The translations under genes and the position numbers were made by a program. From Deltaproteobacteria bacterium (lineage in GTDB: Bacteria; Myxococcota_A; UBA9160; UBA4427), in NCBI GenBank assembly GCA_029261835.1, contig JAJDAO010000069.1:62001-126000 (forward strand): a stretch of 64,000 nt of DNA. Reading direction: 5' to 3'. Below the pieces are notes generated by a model. The model was not told where the DNA came from. It was given only the letters and a program-made list of their open reading frames with translations, and did not search any database. Below are positions 42,944-51,620 of the stretch, piece by piece; the stretch's first letter is position 1, and each line of letters starts with the position of its first letter.

Positions 42944-45079
42944 GTGGCCCCCCCGACAGAGAGCAATCAGAGCCCCGGCGATGACAGCGCTGGCACGCTG
43001 GCGGTCGTGGAGGACCGATCGTCTTTGCGTGGAGAAAACGCGCAGGAGCTGGTGCGTCCTAGCGGCATTCTGCGCCAACTCGAGTGGGGTTACCTCTACT
43101 GCGACCGCCTGATCGGACGCGTCGTGCCCGACTCTCTGAATCCACTGCTCCACAGCGGCGCGATCGCGGTATCGAGCTTTCTCGTCGCCACCGTGACCGG
43201 CATCATCCTATTGCTCTGGTACCGCCCGAGCGTCCATCTCGCCTACGCATCGGTCGCAATGATGTCGCAGGAGCCTCTCAGCGCCGGGCTGATGCGGTCG
43301 CTACATCGCTACAGCTCCGATGCCTGCGTATTCTTTGGTGTCATCCACGCGCTTCGCTTCTTTCTGGAGAGGCGCTTCGGAGGCGCCCGCTGGCTCGCCT
43401 GGGTCAGCGGTATCTCGATCATGGGCCTGCTCTGGTTCACGGGCTGGACCGGATACTGGCTCGTCTGGGATCTGCGAGCGCAGTCCCTGGCGGTTGGAAG
43501 CGCCAAGCTACTCGATGTCCTGCCGATCTTTGCCGATCCTCTCGGCCGCTCGTTCTTGACTGACGAGGGCGTCAATTCGCTGCTCTTCTTCGTCGTCTTC
43601 TTCGTCCACATGTTGGTTCCGCTTGCCATGGCCGTGTTTCTCTGGATCCACATCACGCGTCTGGCCCGTTCCCGCTTCCTCACCCGCAAGCCGATGACCA
43701 TGTGGCTGGCGGCATCGCTCCTGCTGCTGAGCCTCGCCTACCCTGCGGGTAGCGCTGAGCCGGCTCGCATGACGTCTCTCGTACAGACGATCAGCATGGA
43801 CTGGTGGTACCTGCTTCCGCTGACCCTGACCGATCGCATGGGCGGCGGGGGGCTCTGGGCTCTGCTGCTGCTCGGCAGCGCCGTCGTCTTCTCGGTCCCC
43901 TGGTGGCTCGCCGGCCGGCGCACGGCGCCTGCCACGGTGACCTCGTCACGCTGCAACGAATGCCGGAAGTGCTACACGGACTGCCCTTACGAAGCGATCC
44001 AGATGGTTCCGCGCACGGATGGCAGCACGAAGTTTCGAAGCGAGGCGTTCGTCGTCAGCTCCAAGTGCGTGTCCTGCGGTATCTGCGCGGGCTCGTGTGA
44101 CACGGCGGGAATCGGGCTCGACTGGTTCTCGTCCATCGATCAGCGAAGAAGAATCGAGGGCTGGCTCAAGGAGGGCGACGCCAAGGGCGAAGCTATACAC
44201 ATCGCCTTTGCGTGCGTGGAGTCGGCGGCTGGCGAGCTCCGGGTCAACGCGGCGTCGGGCCGATGTGATGAGCTGCCGGGCTACCGGATGCTCGCGGTGC
44301 CGTGCGCGGGCTGGGTCCAACCGCTGCTGATCGAGAGGGCTCTCCGCCACGGCGCGAAGGGCGTCGCGATCGCGAGCTGCGAACCGGGCGAGTGCCTGTA
44401 TCGAGAGGGCGCCGACTGGGAACGCGAGCGCCTCAATGGCCAGCGGGAGCCGGCCCTGAGAACGGACAAGGTCGCAGCGGAGCAGGTCCGTCTGATCGCA
44501 TTCAATCGCACTCGCAAGGCGGATTTCATCCGCGAGGCGCTTCGATTCCGCGACGGGGAGAGAGCGCCTTCCGCGACTCGCTACCGTCGAGTCACCACCG
44601 CGGCAGCGGCAGCCGCGATGGCTGCTCTCTCGGCAGGTATCATGGGCCTCGCGAGCGACTTCCGCTACACCGCGCCTGCGGTGGAGGGCTCGCAGCTCGT
44701 GGTCAGCCTGAAGCACCCCGGTGCCGTGAGCGAGAATTGTCGCACCGCCAGCGCCGAGGAGCTCGCCTCACAGCCCGTCCACATGCGCCGGACGCGCGTG
44801 TGCGATCGAGAACGGGTGCCGGTGCGACTCAGAGTGAGCTTGGACGGCAAACCGGCGGTGCTCAAGCACATCACACCCTCGGGCATTTGGCAGGATGGCA
44901 ACAGCGTTGCAGTCGAGCGCATCGCGGTCCAGCCCGGCGAGCATCGCGTCAGCGTGGGGATCGGGGAGACAGCTGACCCCGACGAGTGGAGCTTCAACGA
45001 TGAGGTCGACTTGCTCTTCACGAGCGATACGCGGCGGGTCGTCGTCTTCGACCGGGTCGCGGGATTCAGCTGGCACTAG
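42944..45079 (+). CDS. Cytochrome b / 2[4Fe-4S] / MvhD-domain fusion protein
   Basis: The GTG at 42944 behind AGGTGAG gives 711 residues; the frame is open further upstream through the SCO gene. Residues about 45-320 are a cytochrome b with two bis-His pairs 14 residues apart (H121/H135 and H222/H236). Residues 337-390 hold two ferredoxin motifs (CNECRKCYTDCP, CVSCGICAGSC). Residues about 416-535 resemble the MvhD/FlpD iron-sulfur subunit (C424, VPCAGW at 454, SCEPGEC at 480-484). A further helix (about 551-570) leads to a beta-rich C-terminal domain. It would link quinone to cytoplasmic low-potential carriers. Its role in the operon is unknown. Confidence 0.85.
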   Translation: MAPPTESNQSPGDDSAGTLAVVEDRSSLRGENAQELVRPSGILRQLEWGYLYCDRLIGRVVPDSLNPLLHSGAIAVSSFLVATVTGIILLLWYRPSVHLAYASVAMMSQEPLSAGLMRSLHRYSSDACVFFGVIHALRFFLERRFGGARWLAWVSGISIMGLLWFTGWTGYWLVWDLRAQSLAVGSAKLLDVLPIFADPLGRSFLTDEGVNSLLFFVVFFVHMLVPLAMAVFLWIHITRLARSRFLTRKPMTMWLAASLLLLSLAYPAGSAEPARMTSLVQTISMDWWYLLPLTLTDRMGGGGLWALLLLGSAVVFSVPWWLAGRRTAPATVTSSRCNECRKCYTDCPYEAIQMVPRTDGSTKFRSEAFVVSSKCVSCGICAGSCDTAGIGLDWFSSIDQRRRIEGWLKEGDAKGEAIHIAFACVESAAGELRVNAASGRCDELPGYRMLAVPCAGWVQPLLIERALRHGAKGVAIASCEPGECLYREGADWERERLNGQREPALRTDKVAAEQVRLIAFNRTRKADFIREALRFRDGERAPSATRYRRVTTAAAAAAMAALSAGIMGLASDFRYTAPAVEGSQLVVSLKHPGAVSENCRTASAEELASQPVHMRRTRVCDRERVPVRLRVSLDGKPAVLKHITPSGIWQDGNSVAVERIAVQPGEHRVSVGIGETADPDEWSFNDEVDLLFTSDTRRVVVFDRVAGFSWH

Positions 45080-45088
45080 GAGACCACT

Positions 45089-46009
45089 ATGAGCGCATCA
45101 TCACCCCTGCCCTCGACCGTCTCCAGTGTTCGCGCACCAACGCGACTGCTCGAACTCGCACGAGACTTCATAGCACTGACGCGTCCCCGGGTGCTGGCCC
45201 TCGTGTTGTTCACTGCACCGCCGGCTCTAGCCATGGGACAGGCGAGCTGGCCGAGCGCCACCCTCCTCCTGGGTGTAGTACTCGGGGCGGGACTGGTCGG
45301 CGGGGGCTGCGGGGCGCTCAACGCATGGATCGAGCGCGATGCGGACCGACTCATGCTGCGAACGCGCAATCGCCCACTTCCGACCGAAAGGCTCACGCCC
45401 CAGCAAGCGCTCGTCTTCGGCCTGGTGGTTTCCGCTCTGGGGCTGCTCGTTCTCTACGCCTGCGGTGGATGGCTTACGACGCTGATCGGCGGACTCACGC
45501 TGCTCCACTACGTCTTCGTCTACACCATCTGGCTCAAGCCGCGCAGCCCGCAGAATATCGTCATTGGAGGGGCGGCGGGGGCCGCGAGCCCGCTGATCGC
45601 CGACGCCGCCGTGGATGGACAGCTGGGCGTGTGGGGCATCGTTCTCTTCGCCATCATCTTCTTCTGGACGCCGCCCCACTTCTGGGCCATCGCGCTGTAT
45701 CGCCGCAAGGAGTACGAGGCGGCGGGCTTCCCGATGATGCCCAGCGTGGCGGGAGAGGCCAGTACCCGCAGGCAGATGCTCGCCTATGCGCTCGTGCTCG
45801 TACCCATCACGCTGCTTCCGTGGCTGGGCGGCGAGCTGAGCGCGGCGTATGCACTGACCGCGCTGCTGGCGGGGGGCTGCTTCATCGCGAGCATCCTCAA
45901 GGCGATCCGCCTGGCCGATCGTCAGCAGGACCGGCGCGTCTTCGCCGGCTCGATCATCTACCTCTCGGCCCTCTTCGCCGAGATGTTGCTGGAACTCGCG
46001 ATTCGCTGA
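45089..46009 (+). CDS. ctaB: Protohaem IX farnesyltransferase (haem O synthase)
   Basis: The 306-residue, nine-helix UbiA-family protein has the haem O synthase signatures LTRPRVLALV, NAWIERDADRLMLRTRNRPLP, GGAAGAASPLIADAAV and WTPPHFWAIALYRRKEYEAAGFPMMP. It adds the farnesyl group to haem B. Its place at the end of the haem-copper operon suggests that the enzyme uses haem O or A. CtaA (haem A synthase) is not in the window. It ends 1 base from the convergent DUF420 gene. Confidence 0.95.
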   Translation: MSASSPLPSTVSSVRAPTRLLELARDFIALTRPRVLALVLFTAPPALAMGQASWPSATLLLGVVLGAGLVGGGCGALNAWIERDADRLMLRTRNRPLPTERLTPQQALVFGLVVSALGLLVLYACGGWLTTLIGGLTLLHYVFVYTIWLKPRSPQNIVIGGAAGAASPLIADAAVDGQLGVWGIVLFAIIFFWTPPHFWAIALYRRKEYEAAGFPMMPSVAGEASTRRQMLAYALVLVPITLLPWLGGELSAAYALTALLAGGCFIASILKAIRLADRQQDRRVFAGSIIYLSALFAEMLLELAIR

Positions 46010-46010
46010 C

Positions 46011-46439
46011 TCAGATCGCCGGCCGCAGGTGGTTGTTCATCCAATAGACGACGATGCCTGTCAGCGAGACGTAGAGCCAGATCGAGAGCGTGATCCGGGC
46101 GATGCGACGGTGCTCGACGAAGCGTTCCTTGATGGCCAGGTAGAGGGTTCGCGGTACCAGCGGCAGCAGCGATACCGCCAGCAGAGTATGGCTCGTCAGA
46201 ACGACAAGAAAGAACGACCGCACCCAGTCATCACCGGGAAAACGCTTGTGCCCCACGAGCACGACTTGGGTTACGTAGAACGTCAGAAAGAGCATCGCGA
46301 CGCCGAGGTTGGCGAGCATCAGCTTGCGGTGTCGCTCGCGCCGGCCCGCGCGTATCGCGAGAAATGCCGAAACAAGTAACGTCAAGCAACTGACATTGAG
46401 AATCGCGATCACGTTGGGGAGAACTTCGCCCGCGTTCAT
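46011..46439 (-). CDS. DUF420 membrane protein
   Basis: The ATG at 46439 lies behind GAGGTGCTG and gives about 142 residues with four transmembrane helices. They include VIAILNVSCLTLLVSAFLAI, LANLGVAMLFLTFYVTQVVL and LPLVPRTLYLAIKERFVEHRRIARITLSIWLYVSLTGIVVYWML-like text typical of DUF420/CtaM. Related proteins help assemble haem A-type oxidases, which fits the adjacent haem O synthase. It is convergent with ctaB. Confidence 0.85.
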   Translation of the reverse strand: MNAGEVLPNVIAILNVSCLTLLVSAFLAIRAGRRERHRKLMLANLGVAMLFLTFYVTQVVLVGHKRFPGDDWVRSFFLVVLTSHTLLAVSLLPLVPRTLYLAIKERFVEHRRIARITLSIWLYVSLTGIVVYWMNNHLRPAI

Positions 46440-46580
46440 CAGCACCTCGCCTCGCTCCACGGATACGCCCGATCAGAACTTCCGAGACTCTAACGCGAAT
46501 CTCCTGGCGAAGCGCATGAGGGCGTGCACCCGGTTCGATCCGCGACTTGGGACACCAGAAAGCGATCTACGGCGACGGCG

Positions 46581-46745
46581 CTACAGTCCGGCCGAATTGC
46601 GGCCCGGCGGCTGATTCACCGGGTTACAGCGGGCCGGGGCGCCATCGTGGATCTCGACCATGTAGCCGGTCCCAGAGTCGGGATCCGGGACGGCCAAGCA
46701 GAGATCGCGAATGGATCCGCCGTTGTCCATCGCGAAGAGCCGCAT
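46581..46745 (-). CDS. Possible 54-residue protein
   Basis: A minus-strand frame from ATG 46745, behind AGAGGTAG, gives MRLFAMDNGGSIRDLCLAV, then VPDPDSGTGYMVEIHDGAP and NQPPGRNSAGL. Third positions are strongly G/C like neighbouring genes. It has no membrane segment and no recognised family. It is the only candidate gene in the 500 bases between the DUF420 and DJ-1 genes; the remainder of that stretch shows nothing clear. Confidence 0.4.
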   Translation of the reverse strand: MRLFAMDNGGSIRDLCLAVPDPDSGTGYMVEIHDGAPARCNPVNQPPGRNSAGL

Positions 46746-46937
46746 CGACTACCTCTGCCTAGTCGCCTACGGCTGCTTTCTCCCTCTTTCCGGGCGGGCG
46801 GTATCGGACCGCTGTCCATGCCACTTACGCGAACAGCGGAGCCGAACGGCTGAGCGAATCGAAGGACATTCGCCAACGCGGTGTCGGAGAGGCATACTCA
46901 TCGATCGATCTCACGATTCGCCGGGGGGAGGTTTCCA

Positions 46938-47492
46938 ATGGCAGCAAGAGTCATCGTCGTTCTGGCAGCGGGCTTCGAAGAGATCGAAGCCGTCACCCCG
47001 GTGGACGTACTTCGGCGTGCCGAGCTGGACGTGACGGTCGCCGGAGTGGGTGGAACCACGATCTGCGGCGCCCACGGTGTCAGCTATCTCTGCGACATCG
47101 AGATCGAGGAGATCGAAACGGTTCCGGATGCCATCGTGTTGCCCGGCGGCCTGCCGGGCGCGGAGAACCTCGGCAAGAGCACAGCCGTACGCGATCTGGC
47201 GCGCAAGGTCTTCGAGAGCGGCGGCCTCTGCGCCGCCATCTGTGCAGCCCCTGCCCTCACGCTGGCTCAGTTTGGTCTGCTCGAAGGGCGAGAGGCCACT
47301 TGCTACCCCAGCTTCGAGAAGTTCTTCGGTGAGAACACGACCCACAGCGAAGAACGCGTCGTGGTGGATGGACAGATCGTGACGAGCCGCGGCCCGGGCA
47401 CGGCACTCGAGTTCTCCCTGCAGCTCGCCGCTATGCTCGCCGGCGAGGAGATCGCCCACTCGTTGAGCCAGCGCATGCTGGCCCGATCCTGA
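46938..47492 (+). CDS. DJ-1/PfpI-family protein (YajL/ThiJ-like)
   Basis: The start at 46938 follows GGGGGGAGG at a slightly long spacing. The 184-residue protein has the conserved Glu (AAGFEEIEAVTP, about 15-17) and the nucleophile elbow Cys in AAICAAPALTL (about 105). TSRGPGTALEF near the end is also typical of DJ-1. Such proteins act in oxidative and carbonyl stress or protein deglycation; the exact reaction is debated. The gene is convergent with the flavoprotein gene. Confidence 0.92.
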   Translation: MAARVIVVLAAGFEEIEAVTPVDVLRRAELDVTVAGVGGTTICGAHGVSYLCDIEIEEIETVPDAIVLPGGLPGAENLGKSTAVRDLARKVFESGGLCAAICAAPALTLAQFGLLEGREATCYPSFEKFFGENTTHSEERVVVDGQIVTSRGPGTALEFSLQLAAMLAGEEIAHSLSQRMLARS

Positions 47493-47519
47493 GCGGGAGC
47501 GCGCGCCGGGAGTGAGTGA

Positions 47520-49007
47520 CTACCGCTGCTGGCGGCGAATCGCAGCCGCCGCCAGCGCGGCGTGCCTGCCCGCCTTCCGGCCGAAGAAGGTACCGTCCGC
47601 GATCGACAGACCACTGCTATAGCCCTGGGCCGCCAGGCCGGAGGTCGTGCGTCCAGCCGCGTAGAGGCCCTGGATCGGCTCCTCGTCGGGCGTCAGCACT
47701 TGACCGGTGGGCAGCGTGTGGAGACCGCCGAGTGTGAAAACCGAGTACCAGGCATTCTCGGCGGTGAAGTCCAGTGCGGCGAATGGCGGGTGGACCAACG
47801 GCGTCACGTAGTCGGGGGCCTTGTTGAAAATGGGGTCTTGGCCGCGCAGCGCGTGCTCGTTGTAGGTGGCGACGGTGTTCTGCAGGCTGCCGGCGGGGAA
47901 TCCCAGCTCCGATTCCAACTCCGCGACCGTCTCACCCACCGCGGCGATCTCGGTCGGGGCGAAAGGACGCTCGAAGGTCTCTTCGTCGACGATGAGAAAG
48001 ACCTCTCCCCCTTCGCGAAGTAGGGCCGCCTCACCGACTGTCGTCTGGTAAAGATCCTCTTGAATGAAACGCATGCCGCGGCGGTTCACCAGAATGCCCT
48101 TGATGAGGATCTTGGGGACCGTGAACGGCAGCACGACGCTGCCGGCGTCCATCCGGATGGCATCTCCACCGGCGCCCATGCCCATCCGAATCCCGCGCCC
48201 ATCGTCGCCGTCGGTTGCCAGTCGGTAGCGGCACCTCGCGAGCCAAGGCGCGTGGCGACGTACCATTTGAGGATTATTGATGAAGCCGCCCGTACAGAGA
48301 ACGACACCACCGAGTGCTCGATAGCAACGCTCCTCACGCTCGCACTTCGCCACGACACCGACCACACGGTTGTCGTCGTCCAATATCAGCGTTTCGCACA
48401 GTGTGTCGAGCTGAATGCGCACACCCGCGCTCTCCGTCGCGGCTACCAACCTGTTCATCAGCATTGCGCCCGCCTCGATTCCGTCTTGCTGAACCGTGTG
48501 ACCGCGCGGCGCCGGTCTGGCGATCTCTCTGTAGGGGTGTGCGAGCTCACTGCCGGAGTAGCTGAGACAATCGTCGGTGGGCGTGTAGGAGCCATCGCCG
48601 TAGAAGGACTCTTTGAAGGGGACCCCCTGTTCGACCAACCAGTGAAAGTGCTCAACGCTCTCGTCGCAGAACAGACGGATCTTTGCCTCGTCTTCCCCGG
48701 GTCCACAGGAGGCGATCAGATAGGCGTACATCTCATCGGGTGAGTCTTCGAAGCCGCACTTCTGTTGAATCGGCGTGCCGCCGCCCAAGTAGATCTGCCC
48801 AGTCGACAGCGCGCTGGTGCCACCTCCACCGCTGAAGCGCTCCAGCAGCAAGACATCGGCGTCATTGCAGGCCGCTTCGATCGCCACGCTCGCGCCGGCT
48901 GCTCCGAAGCCGAGCACAATGACGTCAGCCTCGTCGCTCCAGCGCTCGGTGTTCCGGGCCCTGCGAACGGCTGCCGCCCTCCCCATATCTCTCTTCTTCC
49001 GACCCAC
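47520..49007 (-). CDS. FAD-dependent oxidoreductase, fumarate reductase/3-ketosteroid dehydrogenase superfamily
   Basis: The 495-residue flavoprotein has the Rossmann FAD motif DVIVLGFGAAGASVAIEAA (about 28-46) and VLLLERFSGGGGTSALSTGQIYLGGG. The C-terminal GLYAAGRTTSGLAAQGYSSGLSIADGTFFGRKAG completes the FAD site. The fold and length match KstD-like and succinate dehydrogenase-like flavoproteins. No signal peptide or haem domain is present. The substrate (steroid, fumarate analogue or other) cannot be told from sequence. Confidence 0.85.
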   Translation of the reverse strand: MGRKKRDMGRAAAVRRARNTERWSDEADVIVLGFGAAGASVAIEAACNDADVLLLERFSGGGGTSALSTGQIYLGGGTPIQQKCGFEDSPDEMYAYLIASCGPGEDEAKIRLFCDESVEHFHWLVEQGVPFKESFYGDGSYTPTDDCLSYSGSELAHPYREIARPAPRGHTVQQDGIEAGAMLMNRLVAATESAGVRIQLDTLCETLILDDDNRVVGVVAKCEREERCYRALGGVVLCTGGFINNPQMVRRHAPWLARCRYRLATDGDDGRGIRMGMGAGGDAIRMDAGSVVLPFTVPKILIKGILVNRRGMRFIQEDLYQTTVGEAALLREGGEVFLIVDEETFERPFAPTEIAAVGETVAELESELGFPAGSLQNTVATYNEHALRGQDPIFNKAPDYVTPLVHPPFAALDFTAENAWYSVFTLGGLHTLPTGQVLTPDEEPIQGLYAAGRTTSGLAAQGYSSGLSIADGTFFGRKAGRHAALAAAAIRRQQR

Positions 49008-49069
49008 TCGCAGCGCTCCTTCTCACCCGGCGCAGCCCTAGAAGCCATCTCGCCTGCAGCGCGATTTCG

Positions 49070-49567
49070 TCAGAGAGCCTCACGCATGGGATAGTCGAAA
49101 TCGATCTCGCGTCCACAGCCCGGCCCGACCTCAGTCCAGCTCGTGATGTCGAGCTCGAGTCGCGCGATTCCGCAGGGAGGCATGCTCCGGAGCGAGGAAT
49201 CGCAGAGACACGCCAAGAAATCCGTGATGCCGGGATTGTGGGCGACCAATAGGGCATGTTCGAGATGATGCGCTACGCCCCGTGCGACCTCGAGAAGCTC
49301 TCGCACACCCGCGCCGTAGAGCTCTGGAGCGAATTCGATCTCCGTCTCCGGGTAGCCGACCGCCAGAGCGATCGCCTCTGCGGTGCGCCGTGCGCGCTCG
49401 GCCGGACTGCTGACGAATAGAGCGGGGCGGCAGCCGACGGCCGCGAGCCGTCGGCCCATCATGTGCGCATCGGCACGACCGGAATCGTCCAGTGGCCGCT
49501 CCATGTCGCCGAGCCCGGCCCCCTGCAGTCCCGCCTTGGCGTGGCGGATCAGCGTGAGGAGTCGCAC
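49070..49567 (-). CDS. sixA: Phosphohistidine phosphatase SixA-like
   Basis: The 165-residue histidine phosphatase has the catalytic RHAK motif at residues 8-11 (LTLIRHAKAG). It also has SSPAERARRTAEAI and the second His in LLVAHNPGITDFLA. Short length and RHAK instead of RHGE are typical of SixA, which removes phosphate from phosphohistidine in phosphorelay or PTS proteins. It stands 62 bases downstream of nothing co-directional; the flavoprotein follows after the gap. Confidence 0.88.
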   Translation of the reverse strand: MRLLTLIRHAKAGLQGAGLGDMERPLDDSGRADAHMMGRRLAAVGCRPALFVSSPAERARRTAEAIALAVGYPETEIEFAPELYGAGVRELLEVARGVAHHLEHALLVAHNPGITDFLACLCDSSLRSMPPCGIARLELDITSWTEVGPGCGREIDFDYPMREAL

Positions 49568-49794
49568 ATAACCTCCCGAGTGCCGCCTTCCCAGTCGCGG
49601 CGTCGCAGAATCTAGCAGGCCGCAGCGTCTTCCGGAGAACTCACCAGAAGGCAGCCCTACTTATCGGGCACCGGCAACCGGGGTGCAACGGGGTGTGATG
49701 TGGATGTAAAGATCCAGCCTCGAGTGGCCGATAGGGATTCACAAGCGGCCACTAACAAGCCGCGACCGAAGACCGGAACAGGCGCATGAACTCG

Positions 49795-49893
49795 CCTGCT
49801 CCTCGATAAAAGCAAACCCGGTGAAAGCCGGCGACGCAAAGCCAGTGCCCTACCTCGGGAGAACCCGAGCGGGTCGAACGGCTGCCGAAGGGA
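49795..49893 (+). promoter_or_regulatory. c-di-GMP-I (GEMM-I) riboswitch upstream of the lytic transglycosylase
   Basis: The sequence has the GEMM-I core: AGCAAACCCGGTGAAAGCCGG (P2 hairpin with a GAAA tetraloop) followed by the conserved GACGCAAAGCCA. A GC-rich P3 hairpin and GGCTGCCGAAGGG close the aptamer. It runs directly into the RBS (AAGGGAG) of the transglycosylase, so translational control by cyclic di-GMP is likely. The rest of the interval 49568-49794 shows nothing clear. Confidence 0.9.
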
Positions 49894-49900
49894 GTCGAGA

Positions 49901-50533
49901 ATGAGTCGGCGTCTGCTCGTCTGCAGCATAGTCATCATCGGATTGGGATGCCTCTCGGGAGGCGTCGGGACGAGGGAAGAGCCCTTCGCGGTGATGACGA
50001 AGCCCCTTGCCGATGTCGCCGCGGCGCCCCGCCCCGCGGTGGTGCGCGTCGCCACCTTCTTGAAGAGCCGCAGGACAGCGTTGGCCGAGCCGGAGATCAA
50101 TCGGCTCGCTGGCGCCATCGTCGACGAAGCACAGCGTGCCGGGCTGGCCCCCGAGCTGGTCCTGGCCGTGATTCACGTCGAGAGCAGTGGCAACAATTTC
50201 GCAATCTCCCATGTCGGCGCCATGGGGCTCATGCAGCTACTCCCGCGGACTGCGAAGGACGTGGCGAAGCGGATCGGGATCGACTGGCGTGGCCCGGTCA
50301 CACTCTTCGACCCGGTCGCCAACGTGCGTCTGGGAATCAGCTATCTCGATCGGCTGATCCGACGCTTCGGCGATGTCCCGACGGCGCTGGTCGCCTACAA
50401 CGAAGGGCCGACCCGGGTTGCGTCGCGCCTGCGTCGTGGGCACTTCGAACACACGATCTACTCGAATCGCGTCCTCGCCACGTGGCAGACCACTGCAAGC
50501 CGCCACGCCGACGCGCGCACCGGCAGCGTCTGA
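49901..50533 (+). CDS. Exported lytic transglycosylase (SLT family)
   Basis: The 210-residue protein has an N-terminal lipoprotein-like or signal segment (LLVCSIVIIGLGCLSGG, with a cysteine in a lipobox-like GLGC). An SLT domain follows from about 75. The catalytic Glu lies in VLAVIHVESSGN, followed by GAMGLMQLLPRTAKD and FDPVANVRLGISYLDRLI. ALVAYNEGP completes the fold. It cleaves peptidoglycan in the periplasm. The upstream c-di-GMP riboswitch suggests a role in envelope remodelling tied to surface or motility decisions. Confidence 0.92.
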   Translation: MSRRLLVCSIVIIGLGCLSGGVGTREEPFAVMTKPLADVAAAPRPAVVRVATFLKSRRTALAEPEINRLAGAIVDEAQRAGLAPELVLAVIHVESSGNNFAISHVGAMGLMQLLPRTAKDVAKRIGIDWRGPVTLFDPVANVRLGISYLDRLIRRFGDVPTALVAYNEGPTRVASRLRRGHFEHTIYSNRVLATWQTTASRHADARTGSV

Positions 50534-50670
50534 TCGGGCTGGCTGATCGGCTTCGAGCGCCCGGCCGTGCGAAACGGGCAGTTGCAACACGAAGCTGGCC
50601 CCTGCGCCCAGCTCGCATTCGACCTCGAGCGTGCCTCCGTGGGCGACGGCGATCTGCCTGCTGTCGCTGA
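50527..50670 (-). pseudogene. Histidine kinase C-terminal fragment
   Basis: On the minus strand the frame reads RQIAVAHGGTLEVECELGAG and ASFVLQLPV, the G2-box end of a HATPase_c kinase domain. Everything upstream (dimerisation and H-boxes, N and G1 motifs) is missing. The match stops at about 50665-50675, where an RND fragment begins on the other strand. Confidence 0.7.
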
Positions 50671-51344
50671 TCCCGAATACCATCCCTCTGCTGGTGATCT
50701 TCGGCAGCATGGGGCTACTCGGACTGCCACTCGACGCCGGTACGGTGATGATCGGGGGACTGGCGCTCGGTGTGGCCGTAGACGACACGATTCACGTCGC
50801 GACCGGCTTCTACGATCGCACGCGCGCCAACCGCGACACCGCGCGTGCGCTCGGGGAGACGCTTCAGGCCGTACTTCCCGCCATTCTCTCGACGAGCACA
50901 ATGATTGCTGTCGCTTTCGCGGTCCTCGGTTTGTCCGAGTTCAGCATCACCCGCAATCTCGGCGTGCTGACAGCGGGAATCATGATTCTCTGTCTACTGG
51001 CCGATGTCACACTGCTTCCGGCGCTGCTCCTTCGCATTCCACTGGCCCGCGTGACACGAGAGGGCAAAGGCCAGCGCGCGGGCGAGACAGGCCGACCCGT
51101 CCGACAGTCAGCCGCCAGCCCGGACTGTCCCTGGCCGCCCAGCCGAACCTGTGAGCGGCTCGGCGGCCAACCGGCGTCAAGGTGCAGCTCGCTCCTCAGC
51201 CTGGACTGGAGTGACGCGCTGCGAGATCGCCGCAAGTCGAAGACGACCGGCGGACCGGGCTCGATCGCGCAGGCGCCCGAGCAGATCGCGGCGAGTACAC
51301 AGTCCTCGAGCGCGAGATCCGACTACCCGAACGAGTTCGCATAG
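50655..51344 (+). pseudogene. RND/MMPL transporter C-terminal fragment
   Basis: The frame begins abruptly inside a transmembrane helix (LLSLIPNTIPLLVIFGSMG) and continues with IGGLALGVAVDDTIHVATGFYD. This is the conserved helix-4 region of the second RND/MMPL repeat. LSEFSITRNLGVLTAGIMI and LADVTLLPALLL follow. The first three quarters of the transporter are absent, and residues after about 51060 look non-coding. The 5' end abuts the kinase fragment. Confidence 0.75.
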
Positions 51345-51529
51345 ATGACCTCTGGCCCACTGCCCACGGGGCAAAGGGCTCGCCTCTCCAGACCCTGGCC
51401 AGACCCGGACGAAGTCCAGAAAAGGCGTGACCGTTCAGCTGCTCCATTCAGATCCTCTCCTCTGCGACCGATAGACATGTAGTGGAATAGCAACATATAG
51501 TTCCCCAAGGGCAGCGCGATGATCCCTCG

Positions 51530-51617
51530 CCTGCTCCTCGAAAAGGCAAAGCCGGAGGAATCCGGTGACGCAAAGCCAGCCACCCAGACCGGGCGGGGCA
51601 GCTACCGAAAGGGCGGA
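51530..51617 (+). promoter_or_regulatory. c-di-GMP-I (GEMM-I) riboswitch upstream of the subtilase
   Basis: AAGGCAAAGCCGGAGGAATCCGG (P2 with a GGAA tetraloop, given here in two parts around the loop) is followed by the invariant TGACGCAAAGCCA. A GC-rich P3 and AGCTACCGAAAGGG follow. The aptamer ends in the RBS region of the protease gene at 51621. It shares CTGCTCCTCG before P1 with the riboswitch at 49795. Confidence 0.88.
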
Positions 51618-51620
51618 TCG

